Shown here: positions 34,212 through 43,003 of the stretch, piece after piece | Layout: each line of letters begins with the position of its first letter | How positions within the stretch are numbered: position 1 is the first letter of the stretch | DNA from: Salipiger thiooxidans | GTDB lineage: Bacteria > Pseudomonadota > Alphaproteobacteria > Rhodobacterales > Rhodobacteraceae | Assembly: GCF_900102075.1 (NCBI RefSeq) | Contig: NZ_FNAV01000003.1 | Coordinates: 124,001-188,000, forward strand | DNA length: 64,000 nucleotides | Direction: 5' to 3' | Translations under genes and position numbers: made by a program | Notes under the pieces: generated by a model | Seen by the model: the letters and a program-made list of their open reading frames with translations, nothing else | The model's database searches: none | What the model was told of the DNA's origin: nothing

Positions 34212-34826
34212 TCACATCTTGTCGATGAAGCAGGCAGATTTCTCCGCCATTTCCTCGGGCGTCACGTCGCGCCGGAAGAATTCGACGAAGCCCTGTTCCG
34301 GCAGCACGAGATAGGTGAAGGTCGAGTGATCCACGAGGTAGAACTCGTCCTCGGACTCCTGCTTCTTGTAATACGTGCGATACGCCTGGCTTGCCGCCTG
34401 CACCTGCTCGGGCGAGCCGGTGAGGCCGATCATCTTCTCGTGCATGTTGTAGGCGAAGTCGCCGACCACCTCGGGCGTGTCGCGCTCGGGGTCGATGGAG
34501 ATGAACACCGGCGTCACCGAGATGCCGCGCTCGGCCAGAAGGTCGACCGCCTCGGCGTTGCGCGAGACGTCGAACGGGCAGACGTCGGGACAGAAGGTGT
34601 AGCCGAAGTAGACCAGCGACGGCTCGGTAAACACATCCGCATCGGTGACCGTCTCGCCCTGCGCGTTCACCAGCTCGAACGGGCCGCCGATTGCACCGGC
34701 GCCGCCTGCGACGGCGCTGCTGCGGCAATCGGCGAAGACATCGCCCCCGGGCCGCGTCCAATACCACACGCCCCCCATCATCAGGACAAGAAAGAGTGCG
34801 GCGGCGGCAGCGGCGATCCAGCGCAT
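34212..34826 (-). CDS. senC: SCO1/SenC/PrrC copper-binding protein
   Basis: The 204-residue protein is anchored by one N-terminal membrane segment and has a thioredoxin-like periplasmic domain with the copper ligands Cys-x3-Cys in YTFCPDVCPF and the later His in LVDHSTFTYLV. SenC/PrrC proteins help assemble the CuA or CuB site of cytochrome oxidases and may signal to RegB. It sits between regA and the divergent regB, the usual arrangement. Confidence 0.94.
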   Translation of the reverse strand: MRWIAAAAAALFLVLMMGGVWYWTRPGGDVFADCRSSAVAGGAGAIGGPFELVNAQGETVTDADVFTEPSLVYFGYTFCPDVCPFDVSRNAEAVDLLAERGISVTPVFISIDPERDTPEVVGDFAYNMHEKMIGLTGSPEQVQAASQAYRTYYKKQESEDEFYLVDHSTFTYLVLPEQGFVEFFRRDVTPEEMAEKSACFIDKM

Positions 34827-34912
34827 GAGACTGGCCTCCCGAGTTGATTGCGAAATCTGTATCGCAGACCTAACAATCGGGGCCGCAGGATCAAGTGACG
34901 AAAGCGCGCAGT

Positions 34913-36301
34913 ATGAGCCAGACCGACCTAGGATTGCTCGACGAGGGCCAGCGCAGCAACTTCATCCGGCTCAGGACGATGATCCTTCTGCGCTGGGTCG
35001 CCATCGGCGGGCAGCTCATCGCGATCACCGTCGCGCAGCAGCTCTACGATCTGCGGCTCGAGCTCGGGCTGTGCTACCTCGTGGTCGGCGTCTCGGTGAT
35101 CGGCAACCTCGTGGCGATGTTCGTCTTCCCCGAGAACAAGCGCCTGTCCGAGACCGAGAACTTCCTGATGGTGATGTTCGACATCCTGCAGCTCTGCGCG
35201 CTGCTGTTCCTCACCGGGGGGCTGAACAACCCGTTCTCGATCCTCGTGCTGGGGCCGGTGACGACCTCGGCGGCGGTGCTGTCGCTGCGCCCGACCATCG
35301 TGCTCAACGCCACCGCCTTCGCGCTGATCTCGCTGATGGCCTTCGTGCATTTTCCGCTGCGCACCTACGACGGCACCACGCTCGAGCTGCCGCAGGTCTT
35401 CATCTTCGGGCAATGGGTCGCGATCACCATCGCACTGGTCTTCATCTCGGTCTACGCCCGCCGCATCACGCGCGAGATGAACGCCATGTCCGACGCGCTG
35501 ACCGCCACCCAGATGGCGCTGTCGCGGGCGCAGAAGCTCAACGACCTCGGCGGTGTCGTGGCCGCGGCCGCGCATGAGCTCGGCACGCCGCTTGCCACGA
35601 TCAAGCTGACCTCGGCCGAGCTCATCGACGACCTCGAGGACCACCCCGACCTGCAGGAGGACGCGCGACTGATCCGCGATCAGGCCGACCGCTGCCGCGA
35701 TATCCTGCGCAGCATGGGCCGGGCCGGGAAGGACGACCTGCACCTGCGGCAGGCGCCGCTCACCGAGGTCATCCGCGAGGCCGCCGAGCCGCACGAGAAC
35801 CGCGGCAAGGAGATCTCGCTCGACACGCCCGGGCTCGACCCCTTCGAGCAGCCGCAGATCCTGCGCCGGCCCGAGGTCATCCACGGGCTGCGCAACCTCG
35901 TGCAGAACGCGGTGGACTTCGCCCGCTGCCAGGTCTGGGTCGAAGCGCTCTGGGACGAGGCCACGGTCACTGTCCGCATTCTCGACGACGGCGACGGCTA
36001 CCCGCCGCACCTGATCGGCAGGCTCGGCGACCCGCTGATGCGCCGCCGCCGCAGCGAGGCCGACCGCCTGACCCGGCCCGAGTACGAGGGCATGGGACTG
36101 GGGCTTTTCATCGCCAAGACCCTGCTCGAGCGCTCCGGCGCCGAGCTGAGCTTCGCCAACGGCGCGGATCTCAACGAGCCCACGCGACAGGGCGCCCCGC
36201 GCGGTGCCATCGTCGAGGTTGTCTGGCCGCGCCAGAGCATCGTGCCGCCACGCCCCGAGCCCGGCGCCCCGCTTGGGGAAAACCAGCGCTTCGAGGCCTG
36301 A
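34913..36301 (+). CDS. regB: Redox sensor histidine kinase RegB/PrrB
   Basis: The 462-residue inner-membrane kinase has about six membrane segments up to residue 185, the quinone-interaction motif GGLNNPF in the second pair, then H-box AHELGTPLATIKL with His221. The redox-active Cys261 lies in ADRCRDILRSMGRAG. These correspond to His225 and Cys265 of R. capsulatus RegB with the same offset. N box (LRNLVQNAVDFA), G boxes (DDGDGYP, GMGLGLFIAKTLLERSGAEL) are intact. ATG 34913 (MSQTD) is preferred; a GTG at 34895 is in frame. Confidence 0.96.
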   Translation: MSQTDLGLLDEGQRSNFIRLRTMILLRWVAIGGQLIAITVAQQLYDLRLELGLCYLVVGVSVIGNLVAMFVFPENKRLSETENFLMVMFDILQLCALLFLTGGLNNPFSILVLGPVTTSAAVLSLRPTIVLNATAFALISLMAFVHFPLRTYDGTTLELPQVFIFGQWVAITIALVFISVYARRITREMNAMSDALTATQMALSRAQKLNDLGGVVAAAAHELGTPLATIKLTSAELIDDLEDHPDLQEDARLIRDQADRCRDILRSMGRAGKDDLHLRQAPLTEVIREAAEPHENRGKEISLDTPGLDPFEQPQILRRPEVIHGLRNLVQNAVDFARCQVWVEALWDEATVTVRILDDGDGYPPHLIGRLGDPLMRRRRSEADRLTRPEYEGMGLGLFIAKTLLERSGAELSFANGADLNEPTRQGAPRGAIVEVVWPRQSIVPPRPEPGAPLGENQRFEA

Positions 36302-36323
36302 TCGCTCCACCTGTCGGCGAGTG

Positions 36324-36340
36324 TTTACAACTAATTAACC
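36324..36340 (+). promoter_or_regulatory. Candidate CtrA-binding site before the DivL-like gene
   Basis: TTTA-N7-TTAACC matches the alphaproteobacterial CtrA consensus TTAA-N7-TTAAC at all but one base. It lies about 50 bases before the start at 36391. Confidence 0.45.
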
Positions 36341-36390
36341 TTCTTTCCCTAGTCACGGACTGGGGACAATGAATTCGGACACTTGCCTTG

Positions 36391-37914
36391 ATGGATCTGG
36401 CTCATGCACTCGCGGCCGGCCTCGGTGCGGGTGGGGCCGCGCTTGTGGGCGGCTACCTTCTGCAACGGACGCGCCGCACCGAGACGGGGGCGGTCGTGGC
36501 CGCCCGGTCGGACTGGGACCTTGCGGAGATGCTCGTCACCGACGGCGTCCTGACCGAGGCGACACCGCAGGCCCGACGCCTTCTGGACTGCCGGCGCGAC
36601 GAACGGTTGGGCTGGCGCGACATTCGCGCCGCGCTCGAGCCCAGCTTCGGCCCGCTGCCTGACGCGCCACCGCGCAGCCCGGTGATCCTGCAGGCCCTTG
36701 ACGACCCGCAGACGCTGCTGCGGCTCACCCCCGAGGACGCCGAGCTTCGCATGACGATCACCACGCCGCCCACCGGCAGCGGCGACCTGCTTCGCTACCG
36801 CACCGACCAGCGCGAACTGGCGCAGCTGCGCCGGGTGGTGACCCGCGCGCCGATGCCGATCTGGCAGACTGATGCCGACCGCCGCGTGGTCTGGAGCAAC
36901 GCGGGATTTGCCGATCTCTGCGCGCAGGCCGGGCTGCCCGACCACTCGGTGCCGCCTTTCGCGATCCTGCCCGACATCGGCGAGGAATATCATGTCACCC
37001 GCAGCAGCATCGGCAGCCGGGCCGAGAACTCGCAGGCGTGGTTCGAGGTGCAGTCCTATCGCCTGCCCGACGGCTGGCTGCACTACGCGCAATCCATCGA
37101 CGCGGTGATCCATGCGGAAATCGCCCAGCGCAACTTCCTGCAGACCCTGACCCGGATCTTCGCGCATCTGCCCATCGCGCTGGCGGTGTTCGATCGCGAC
37201 CGACGGCTGGTGCTGTTCAACCCGGCGCTGGTCGACCTGACCGGGCTCGCGGCGGATTTCCTCAGCGCGCGGCCGAACCTGCTCAGCTTCTTCGACATGC
37301 TGCGCGAAAAGCGCATGATGCCCGAGCCCAAGGATTACGGCGGCTGGCGTGACACGCTGCGCGACGTGATCGCCGCCGCCAGCACCGACCAATACATCGA
37401 GACGTGGAACCTCGCCTCGGGGCTCACATACCGGGTCACCGGGCGGCCGCATCCGGACGGCGGCGTCGCCTTCCTTTTCGAGGACATCACCGCCGAGATC
37501 TCGCTCACCCGGCGCTTCCGGCAGGAGATCGAGGTCACGCAGGCGGTGCTCGACAGTCTCGACGACGCGGTCGCGGTGTTCTCGCAGCTCGGCGTGCTCA
37601 GTTTCTGCAACGCCGCCTACCGCGATATGTGGGGCGGCGACCCGGATGGCAGCCTCGCCGACACCGACATCGCCGACGCCTCGCGGCTCTGGCAAGCGGG
37701 CTGCGACCCGAGCCCGATCTGGCCCGACCTGCGCGATTTCGTACTGACCCTGCGCGACCGCGCCGGCTGGGACGCCGAGCTCACGCGGCAGGACGGCCAG
37801 ACGCTGACGCTTCGGGCGGAGCCGCTGGTCGGGGGCTCGACCATGGTGCGCTTCTCGGGCCCCGTGGGACGGCCGGGCGCTTCCCTGGCAGAGAGCCGGC
37901 AGGCGCGCGCCTGA
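36391..37914 (+). CDS. divL: PAS-domain protein, DivL-like
   Basis: The 507-residue protein has one N-terminal membrane segment (HALAAGLGAGGAALVGGYLL) and three PAS-like regions: APMPIWQTDADRRVVWSNAGFADL (about 145), LPIALAVFDRDRRLVLFNPAL (about 265) and SLDDAVAVFSQLGVLSFCNAAY (about 390). It has no histidine-kinase H box or ATPase domain. In Rhodobacterales a PAS-only DivL acts upstream of the CckA-ChpT-CtrA phosphorelay; size, domain content and position before tsaE fit it. A CtrA-like box lies upstream. The assignment rests on recalled family features, not a search. ATG 36391 or TTG 36388 could start it. Confidence 0.65.
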   Translation: MDLAHALAAGLGAGGAALVGGYLLQRTRRTETGAVVAARSDWDLAEMLVTDGVLTEATPQARRLLDCRRDERLGWRDIRAALEPSFGPLPDAPPRSPVILQALDDPQTLLRLTPEDAELRMTITTPPTGSGDLLRYRTDQRELAQLRRVVTRAPMPIWQTDADRRVVWSNAGFADLCAQAGLPDHSVPPFAILPDIGEEYHVTRSSIGSRAENSQAWFEVQSYRLPDGWLHYAQSIDAVIHAEIAQRNFLQTLTRIFAHLPIALAVFDRDRRLVLFNPALVDLTGLAADFLSARPNLLSFFDMLREKRMMPEPKDYGGWRDTLRDVIAAASTDQYIETWNLASGLTYRVTGRPHPDGGVAFLFEDITAEISLTRRFRQEIEVTQAVLDSLDDAVAVFSQLGVLSFCNAAYRDMWGGDPDGSLADTDIADASRLWQAGCDPSPIWPDLRDFVLTLRDRAGWDAELTRQDGQTLTLRAEPLVGGSTMVRFSGPVGRPGASLAESRQARA

Positions 37915-37964
37915 TCCCAGCCGATCCCGCTTGCACCGCCCAAGTGGCGCGGTATCTTCGCGCC

Positions 37965-38438
37965 ATGACCCCGCCGCGCGCCGAGCTGACGCTCCCCTCT
38001 CCCGATGCCACCTGCGCGCTTGCCGCGCGGCTTGCTCCCCGGCTTAGCCCGGGCGACGTTCTGCTGATGTCCGGCGGGATCGGCGCGGGCAAGACCCATT
38101 TCGCCCGCTGCCTGATCCAGTCGTTGCAGGAGACGCCCGAGGACGTGCCCTCGCCCACCTTCACCCTCGTGCAGGTCTATGACACCCCTGCGGGCGAGCT
38201 CTGGCACGCGGATCTCTACCGGCTCTCCGTCCCCGACCAATGTGTCGAGCTCGGCCTCGCCGACGCCTTCGAGACCGCGATCTGCCTCGTCGAATGGCCC
38301 GACCGGCTGCAGGACCTGACCCCGTCCACCGCTCTGTCGCTGAGCTTCGACGCAGGCAGCGCGGACGAGTCGCGCCAGCTGTCGCTGGACTGGAGTGATC
38401 CGCGCTGGGACGGGTTGGTGGCGGAGCTTCTGGCATGA
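37965..38438 (+). CDS. tsaE: tRNA t6A biosynthesis ATPase
   Basis: TsaE is the ATPase that resets the TsaD-TsaB complex in t6A37 formation. The 157-residue product has Walker A GGIGAGKTHFARCL, SPTFTLVQVYDT, the LWHADLYRL switch region and CLVEWPDRL. It starts 50 bases after the DivL-like gene; the kinase gene downstream starts inside its stop. ATG 37965 opens the family domain, the longer frame being upstream shadow. Confidence 0.95.
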   Translation: MTPPRAELTLPSPDATCALAARLAPRLSPGDVLLMSGGIGAGKTHFARCLIQSLQETPEDVPSPTFTLVQVYDTPAGELWHADLYRLSVPDQCVELGLADAFETAICLVEWPDRLQDLTPSTALSLSFDAGSADESRQLSLDWSDPRWDGLVAELLA

Positions 38439-39412
38439 CCGAGACCTTCCTGAAGAGCGCCGGCTGGGACGGCGCCGAGGCACATCCGCTAGCGGGCGAC
38501 GCCTCATCCCGGCGCTACACAAGGCTGCGGCGTGGCGAAGAGCACGCCATCCTGATGCAGGACCCCGACGGTGACACCGCGCTTTTCGCCCGGCTGTCGC
38601 GGCACCTGCTGTCGCTCGGACTGAGCGCGCCGCGCATCCTCGCCGAGGCGCCCGGCCTGCTGCTGCTCGAGGATCTCGGCGACGGGCTCATCGCCCGGCT
38701 CGCCACCGATGCCGAGGCCGAAAAGAGGCTCTATCTTGCCGCAACAGACGCGTTGGTGATCCTGCACCGCCACGCGCCGCCGCGCGGTCTGCCGCTCGCC
38801 GATCCGCCGCGGCTGGCGGCGATGACCGACCTCGCCTTCACCTGCTACGCAACCAACGCCGACCACGCCCCGGCGCCTGGCACCGCCGAGCGCTGTGCCC
38901 GCGCCTTCGAGACTGCGCTCACGAACCACGCAGCCGATACCGACGTGATGATCCTGCGCGACTATCACGCCGAGAACATCCTCTGGCTGCCCGAGCGCGA
39001 GGGGGCCGCCCGCGCCGGTCTGCTCGACTTCCAGGACGCACTTTCCGGGCACCGCGCCTATGACCTCGTATCGCTGATCGAGGACGCCCGCCGCGACGTC
39101 TCGAACGATACTGCCGAGGCGGTAATTCGACACTATCTCGGCGCAACCGGCCTGCCCGATGCGCCCTTCCGCACGGCGCTTGCCGTGCTTGGCGCCCAGC
39201 GCAACCTGCGCATCCTCGGCGTCTTCGCCCGGCTCGCCGCCACCCGAGGCAAGCCCGGCTACATCGACCTCGTTCCGCGCGTCTGGGACCATCTCCAGCA
39301 CGACCTGCGCCACCCCGCTCTTGCGGAGGTCACCGCGATCCTGCACGAGGCCCTTCCCGCCCCCACGCCCGACATCCTTCAAAGGCTGAAAGACCCATGC
39401 CCGACGCCCTGA
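38435..39412 (+). CDS. amgK: N-acetylmuramate/N-acetylglucosamine kinase
   Basis: AmgK phosphorylates the anomeric carbon of MurNAc and GlcNAc in peptidoglycan recycling. The 325-residue APH-fold protein has LAGDASSRRYTRLR (substrate/nucleotide loop), LLLLEDLGDGLIARL, the catalytic loop ILRDYHAENILWL and LLDFQDALSGHRAYDLVSL. It overlaps tsaE upstream by 4 bases and murU downstream by 16, and murU is the next pathway enzyme, which supports the specificity. Confidence 0.92.
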   Translation: MTETFLKSAGWDGAEAHPLAGDASSRRYTRLRRGEEHAILMQDPDGDTALFARLSRHLLSLGLSAPRILAEAPGLLLLEDLGDGLIARLATDAEAEKRLYLAATDALVILHRHAPPRGLPLADPPRLAAMTDLAFTCYATNADHAPAPGTAERCARAFETALTNHAADTDVMILRDYHAENILWLPEREGAARAGLLDFQDALSGHRAYDLVSLIEDARRDVSNDTAEAVIRHYLGATGLPDAPFRTALAVLGAQRNLRILGVFARLAATRGKPGYIDLVPRVWDHLQHDLRHPALAEVTAILHEALPAPTPDILQRLKDPCPTP

Positions 39413-40077
39413 TGCTTTTCGCCGCCGGTTTCGGCACCCGCATGGGGGCGCTTACCGCGGACCGGCCGAAACCGCTGATCGAGGTGGCCGGCAAGCCGCT
39501 CATCGACCACGCGCTCGACCTGACCGAGGGGCTCGGCACCCTGCGCCGCGTCGCCAACGCGCATTACCGCGCCGACCAGATCGAGGCGCACCTGCTCGGG
39601 CGCGAGGTCGCGGTCTCGCGCGAAGAGCCGCGCATTCTCGACACCGGCGGCGGGTTGCGCGCCGCCCTGCCGGTGCTCGACGCCGACCCGGTCTTCACGC
39701 TCAACACCGACGCGGTCTGGTCCGGGCCCAACCCGCTGAACCTGCTGACCGACGCCTGGGACCCCGACCGCATGGATGCGCTGCTGCTCTGCGTGCCCCT
39801 GCCGCGCGCCGTCGGGCGCAAGGGCGGCGGCGATTTCTCGATCCGGGACGACGGGCAGCTCAGCCGTGGCGGCGATTTCGTCTACACCGGCGCCCAGATC
39901 CTGCGCACCGGGCGGCTCGCCGAGATCTCCGAGCCGGTGTTCTCGCTGAACCTCGTCTGGAACGCCATGAGCGCCGACGAGCGCCTGTTCGGCCTGCCCT
40001 ACCCCGGGCGCTGGTGCGACGTCGGCCACCCCGAGGGCATCCGCCTCGCCGAAGAGATGCTGGCCGCCGATGTTTGA
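39397..40077 (+). CDS. murU: MurNAc-1-phosphate uridylyltransferase
   Basis: MurU makes UDP-MurNAc from MurNAc-1-phosphate, bypassing de novo synthesis and MurA. The 226-residue nucleotidyltransferase has LFAAGFGTRMGALTADRPKPLIEV at the start, ILDTGGGLRAALP, FTLNTDAVW and WCDVGHPEGIRLAEE. The ATG overlaps amgK; addB starts 8 bases inside its end. The amgK-murU pairing is diagnostic. Confidence 0.93.
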   Translation: MPDALMLFAAGFGTRMGALTADRPKPLIEVAGKPLIDHALDLTEGLGTLRRVANAHYRADQIEAHLLGREVAVSREEPRILDTGGGLRAALPVLDADPVFTLNTDAVWSGPNPLNLLTDAWDPDRMDALLLCVPLPRAVGRKGGGDFSIRDDGQLSRGGDFVYTGAQILRTGRLAEISEPVFSLNLVWNAMSADERLFGLPYPGRWCDVGHPEGIRLAEEMLAADV

Positions 40078-43003
40078 TCCGTCCGAGACCCCCCGCGTCT
40101 TCGCGCTCGCCCCGGGCGTCGACTTCCCCGCGGCGCTGGTCGCAGGGCTGAAGCAGCGCATGGCGGGCCAGCCGCCCGAGGCCATGGCCCGGGTCGAGCT
40201 GATCGTGAACACCACCCGCATGGCGCGGCGGATCCGGCAGATCTTCGACGCCGGTCCCGCAACGCTGCTGCCCCGCATCCGCCTGCTGACCGAGATCGCC
40301 GACCCGATCGCGCTTGCCGACCTGCCGGCGCCGGTCTCGCCGCTGCGGCGCCGGCTCGAGCTCACCGGGCTGGTGTCGAAACTGCTCGACGCGCAGCCCG
40401 ATCTCGCGCCGCGCACCGCGCTCTTCGACCTCGCCGACAGCCTCGCCACGCTGATGGACGAGATGCAGGACGAGGGCGTCTCGCCCGACGATATCGCACA
40501 GCTCGACGTGAGCGACGAATCCGGCCACTGGCAGCGCGCGCTCAGCTTCTTCAACATCGTGCAGCGCTATTTCGAGACCGGCGAAGAGGCGCCCGATGTC
40601 AACGCGTTCCGCCGTCTTGCGCTGGAACAGAGACTGAAGGACTGGGAGATCTCGCCGCCGACCCATCCGGTGATCCTCGCCGGCTCGACCGGTTCGCGCG
40701 GCGGGACCAACCGGCTGATGAACGCGGTGGCGCGGTTGCCGCAGGGTGCGCTGGTGCTGCCTGGCTTCGACTTCGACACCCCGGCCAGCGTCTGGGACGG
40801 GCTCACCGACGCGCTGTCGGGCGAGGATCACCCGCAGTTCCGTTTTGCACGCCTCATGCACGGGCTCGGGCTGCGCCCGGACGATATCGCCCGCTGGAGC
40901 GGCGACGCGGCGCCGAACGACGGGCGCAACCGGCTGGTCTCGCTGGCGCTGCGCCCGGCTCCGGTCACCGACCAATGGCGCGACGAGGGGCCGAGCCTGC
41001 CCGACCTCACCGAGGCGACCTCCGAGCTCACGCTGGTCGAGGCCGCCTCGCAGCGCGACGAGGCCACCGCAATTGCCCTGCGCCTGCGGCAGGCGGCGGA
41101 GGACGGCGTCACCGCGGCGCTCATCACCCCCGACCGGATGCTCACGCGCCAGGTCACCGCCGCGCTCGACCGCTGGGGCATCCTGCCCGACGACAGCGCC
41201 GGCACGCCGCTGCAGCTGACTCCGCCGGGCCGTTTCCTGCGCCACGTTTCGACCCTGTTCCAGCAGGATCTGACCGCCGAGGCGCTGCTGACCCTGCTCA
41301 AGCACCCGCTCACCCACTCCGGCCACGACCGCGGCCAGCACCTGCGTGCGACCCGCGAACTCGAGCTGCACATCCGCAACAAGTCCTGGCCCTACCCGCA
41401 GCCCGACAGCCTGCGCGCCTGGGGCGAGGCCGAGGGCTTCGGTCCCTGGGCCGACTGGGTCGCCGCGAGCTTCTGCCAGCCGCCGGTGCACGGGACGCAT
41501 CCGCTCGCCGACTGGCTCGATCTGCATGTCGCCCGCGCCGAGGCGATCGCCGCCGGTCCCATGGCCGACGAGTCGGAGCTGTGGAAGGAGGCCGCAGGGC
41601 GCAAGACCCGTGCCACCGTCGACGCACTGCGGAACGAGGCGGGCTACGGCACCGATCTCGACTCTTGGGACTATGCCGGCCTTTTCCACGCTATTCTGAG
41701 TCAGAAGGAGCTACCGAATACCGACGAAACTCACCCCGAAATTATGATCTGGGGCCCGCAAGAAACTCGGGCAATGGGACCAGAACTGTTAATCCTTGGG
41801 GGCTTGAGCGAGGGCTCCTGGCCCAATCTGCCCGGCGCCGACCCGTGGCTGAACCGCCGGATGCGGCACAAGGCCGGGCTTTTGGTGCCCGAGCGGCGCA
41901 TCGGCCTTGCCGCACATGACTTCCAGCAGGCGGTCGCCGCGCCGCAGGTCTGGCTGACCCGCGCGCTGAAATCCGACGACGCCGAGACCGTGCCCTCGCG
42001 CTGGCTGAACCGGCTGATGAACCTGATGAACGGCCTGCCCGCCCGTCATGGCCCCGAGGCGCTGGCGGCAATGAAGCAGCGGGGCGCGCACTGGCTGGCG
42101 CTGGCCCGCGCGCTCGAGACGCCGCGGCCCAGCGCGCCGGCCACGCGGCCCTCACCCGCCCCCCCGGTCGAGGCCCGGCCACGCGCGCTCTCGGTCACCG
42201 AGATCAAGACGCTGCTGCGCGACCCCTTCCACATCTACGCCCGGCGCGTGCTGAAACTTCAGGCGCTGAACCCGCTGCAACGCGCCCCCGACGCGCTTCT
42301 GCGCGGCACGCTGATCCACGAGGTGCTCGAGGAGTTCGTCCGGCAAAGCGTCTCTGATCCGGCCCTACTCACCACTGAGGCGCTGCTTCGGCTGAGCGCG
42401 CAGATCGTCGGTGACCCCGAGGTTGTGCCCTATCCGACGACCCGCCATCTCTGGCAGGCGCGGCTTGCCAAGGTCGCCGAATGGTTCGCCGAAACCGAGC
42501 GCGCGCGCCAGCAGATCGCCCGGCCGGTTCATTTCGAGCAGATGGGCCGCGGCGATATCCCGGCGCTTGGCTTCACCCTGCGCGGCAAGGCCGACCGCAT
42601 CGACATGGACGAGCGCGGCAACGCCCATCTCTACGACTACAAGACCGGCGCGGCGCCCAGCGAAAAGGAGCAGCTGCATTTCGACAAGCAGCTCCTGCTC
42701 GAGGCCGCCATGGTCGAGCGAGGCGCCTTCAAGGAGCTGCAGCCCCGTCACGCCGAGCGCGCCGTCTTCGTCTCGCTTGCTCCCGGCAAGCCGCGCGAGG
42801 TTCCGGCGCCGCTGGCCGAGGCCCCGGCACAGCAGGTCTGGGCAGAGTTCGAGACACTGATGACCCGCTGGTTCGAGCCCGACAGGGGCTACACCGCGCG
42901 CGCGGCCCTGCTCAAGGAAAGCGACAGTTCGGACTACGATCACCTCTCGCGCTTCGGCGAATGGGACGTGACCGACCCGGCAGAGCGAAAGGTGCTGTCA
43001 TGA
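40070..43003 (+). CDS. addB: Double-strand break repair protein AddB
   Basis: AddB is the nuclease/inactivated-helicase partner of AddA, resecting double-strand breaks for RecA. The 977-residue product has the helicase-like N-terminal half (TTRMARRIRQIFD, LILGGLSEGSWPNLPG) and a C-terminal PD-(D/E)XK nuclease with GKADRIDMDERGNAHLYDYKTG. An A/T-rich codon island is embedded at about 41690-41810. Its end overlaps addA by 4 bases. Confidence 0.94.
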   Translation: MFDPSETPRVFALAPGVDFPAALVAGLKQRMAGQPPEAMARVELIVNTTRMARRIRQIFDAGPATLLPRIRLLTEIADPIALADLPAPVSPLRRRLELTGLVSKLLDAQPDLAPRTALFDLADSLATLMDEMQDEGVSPDDIAQLDVSDESGHWQRALSFFNIVQRYFETGEEAPDVNAFRRLALEQRLKDWEISPPTHPVILAGSTGSRGGTNRLMNAVARLPQGALVLPGFDFDTPASVWDGLTDALSGEDHPQFRFARLMHGLGLRPDDIARWSGDAAPNDGRNRLVSLALRPAPVTDQWRDEGPSLPDLTEATSELTLVEAASQRDEATAIALRLRQAAEDGVTAALITPDRMLTRQVTAALDRWGILPDDSAGTPLQLTPPGRFLRHVSTLFQQDLTAEALLTLLKHPLTHSGHDRGQHLRATRELELHIRNKSWPYPQPDSLRAWGEAEGFGPWADWVAASFCQPPVHGTHPLADWLDLHVARAEAIAAGPMADESELWKEAAGRKTRATVDALRNEAGYGTDLDSWDYAGLFHAILSQKELPNTDETHPEIMIWGPQETRAMGPELLILGGLSEGSWPNLPGADPWLNRRMRHKAGLLVPERRIGLAAHDFQQAVAAPQVWLTRALKSDDAETVPSRWLNRLMNLMNGLPARHGPEALAAMKQRGAHWLALARALETPRPSAPATRPSPAPPVEARPRALSVTEIKTLLRDPFHIYARRVLKLQALNPLQRAPDALLRGTLIHEVLEEFVRQSVSDPALLTTEALLRLSAQIVGDPEVVPYPTTRHLWQARLAKVAEWFAETERARQQIARPVHFEQMGRGDIPALGFTLRGKADRIDMDERGNAHLYDYKTGAAPSEKEQLHFDKQLLLEAAMVERGAFKELQPRHAERAVFVSLAPGKPREVPAPLAEAPAQQVWAEFETLMTRWFEPDRGYTARAALLKESDSSDYDHLSRFGEWDVTDPAERKVLS

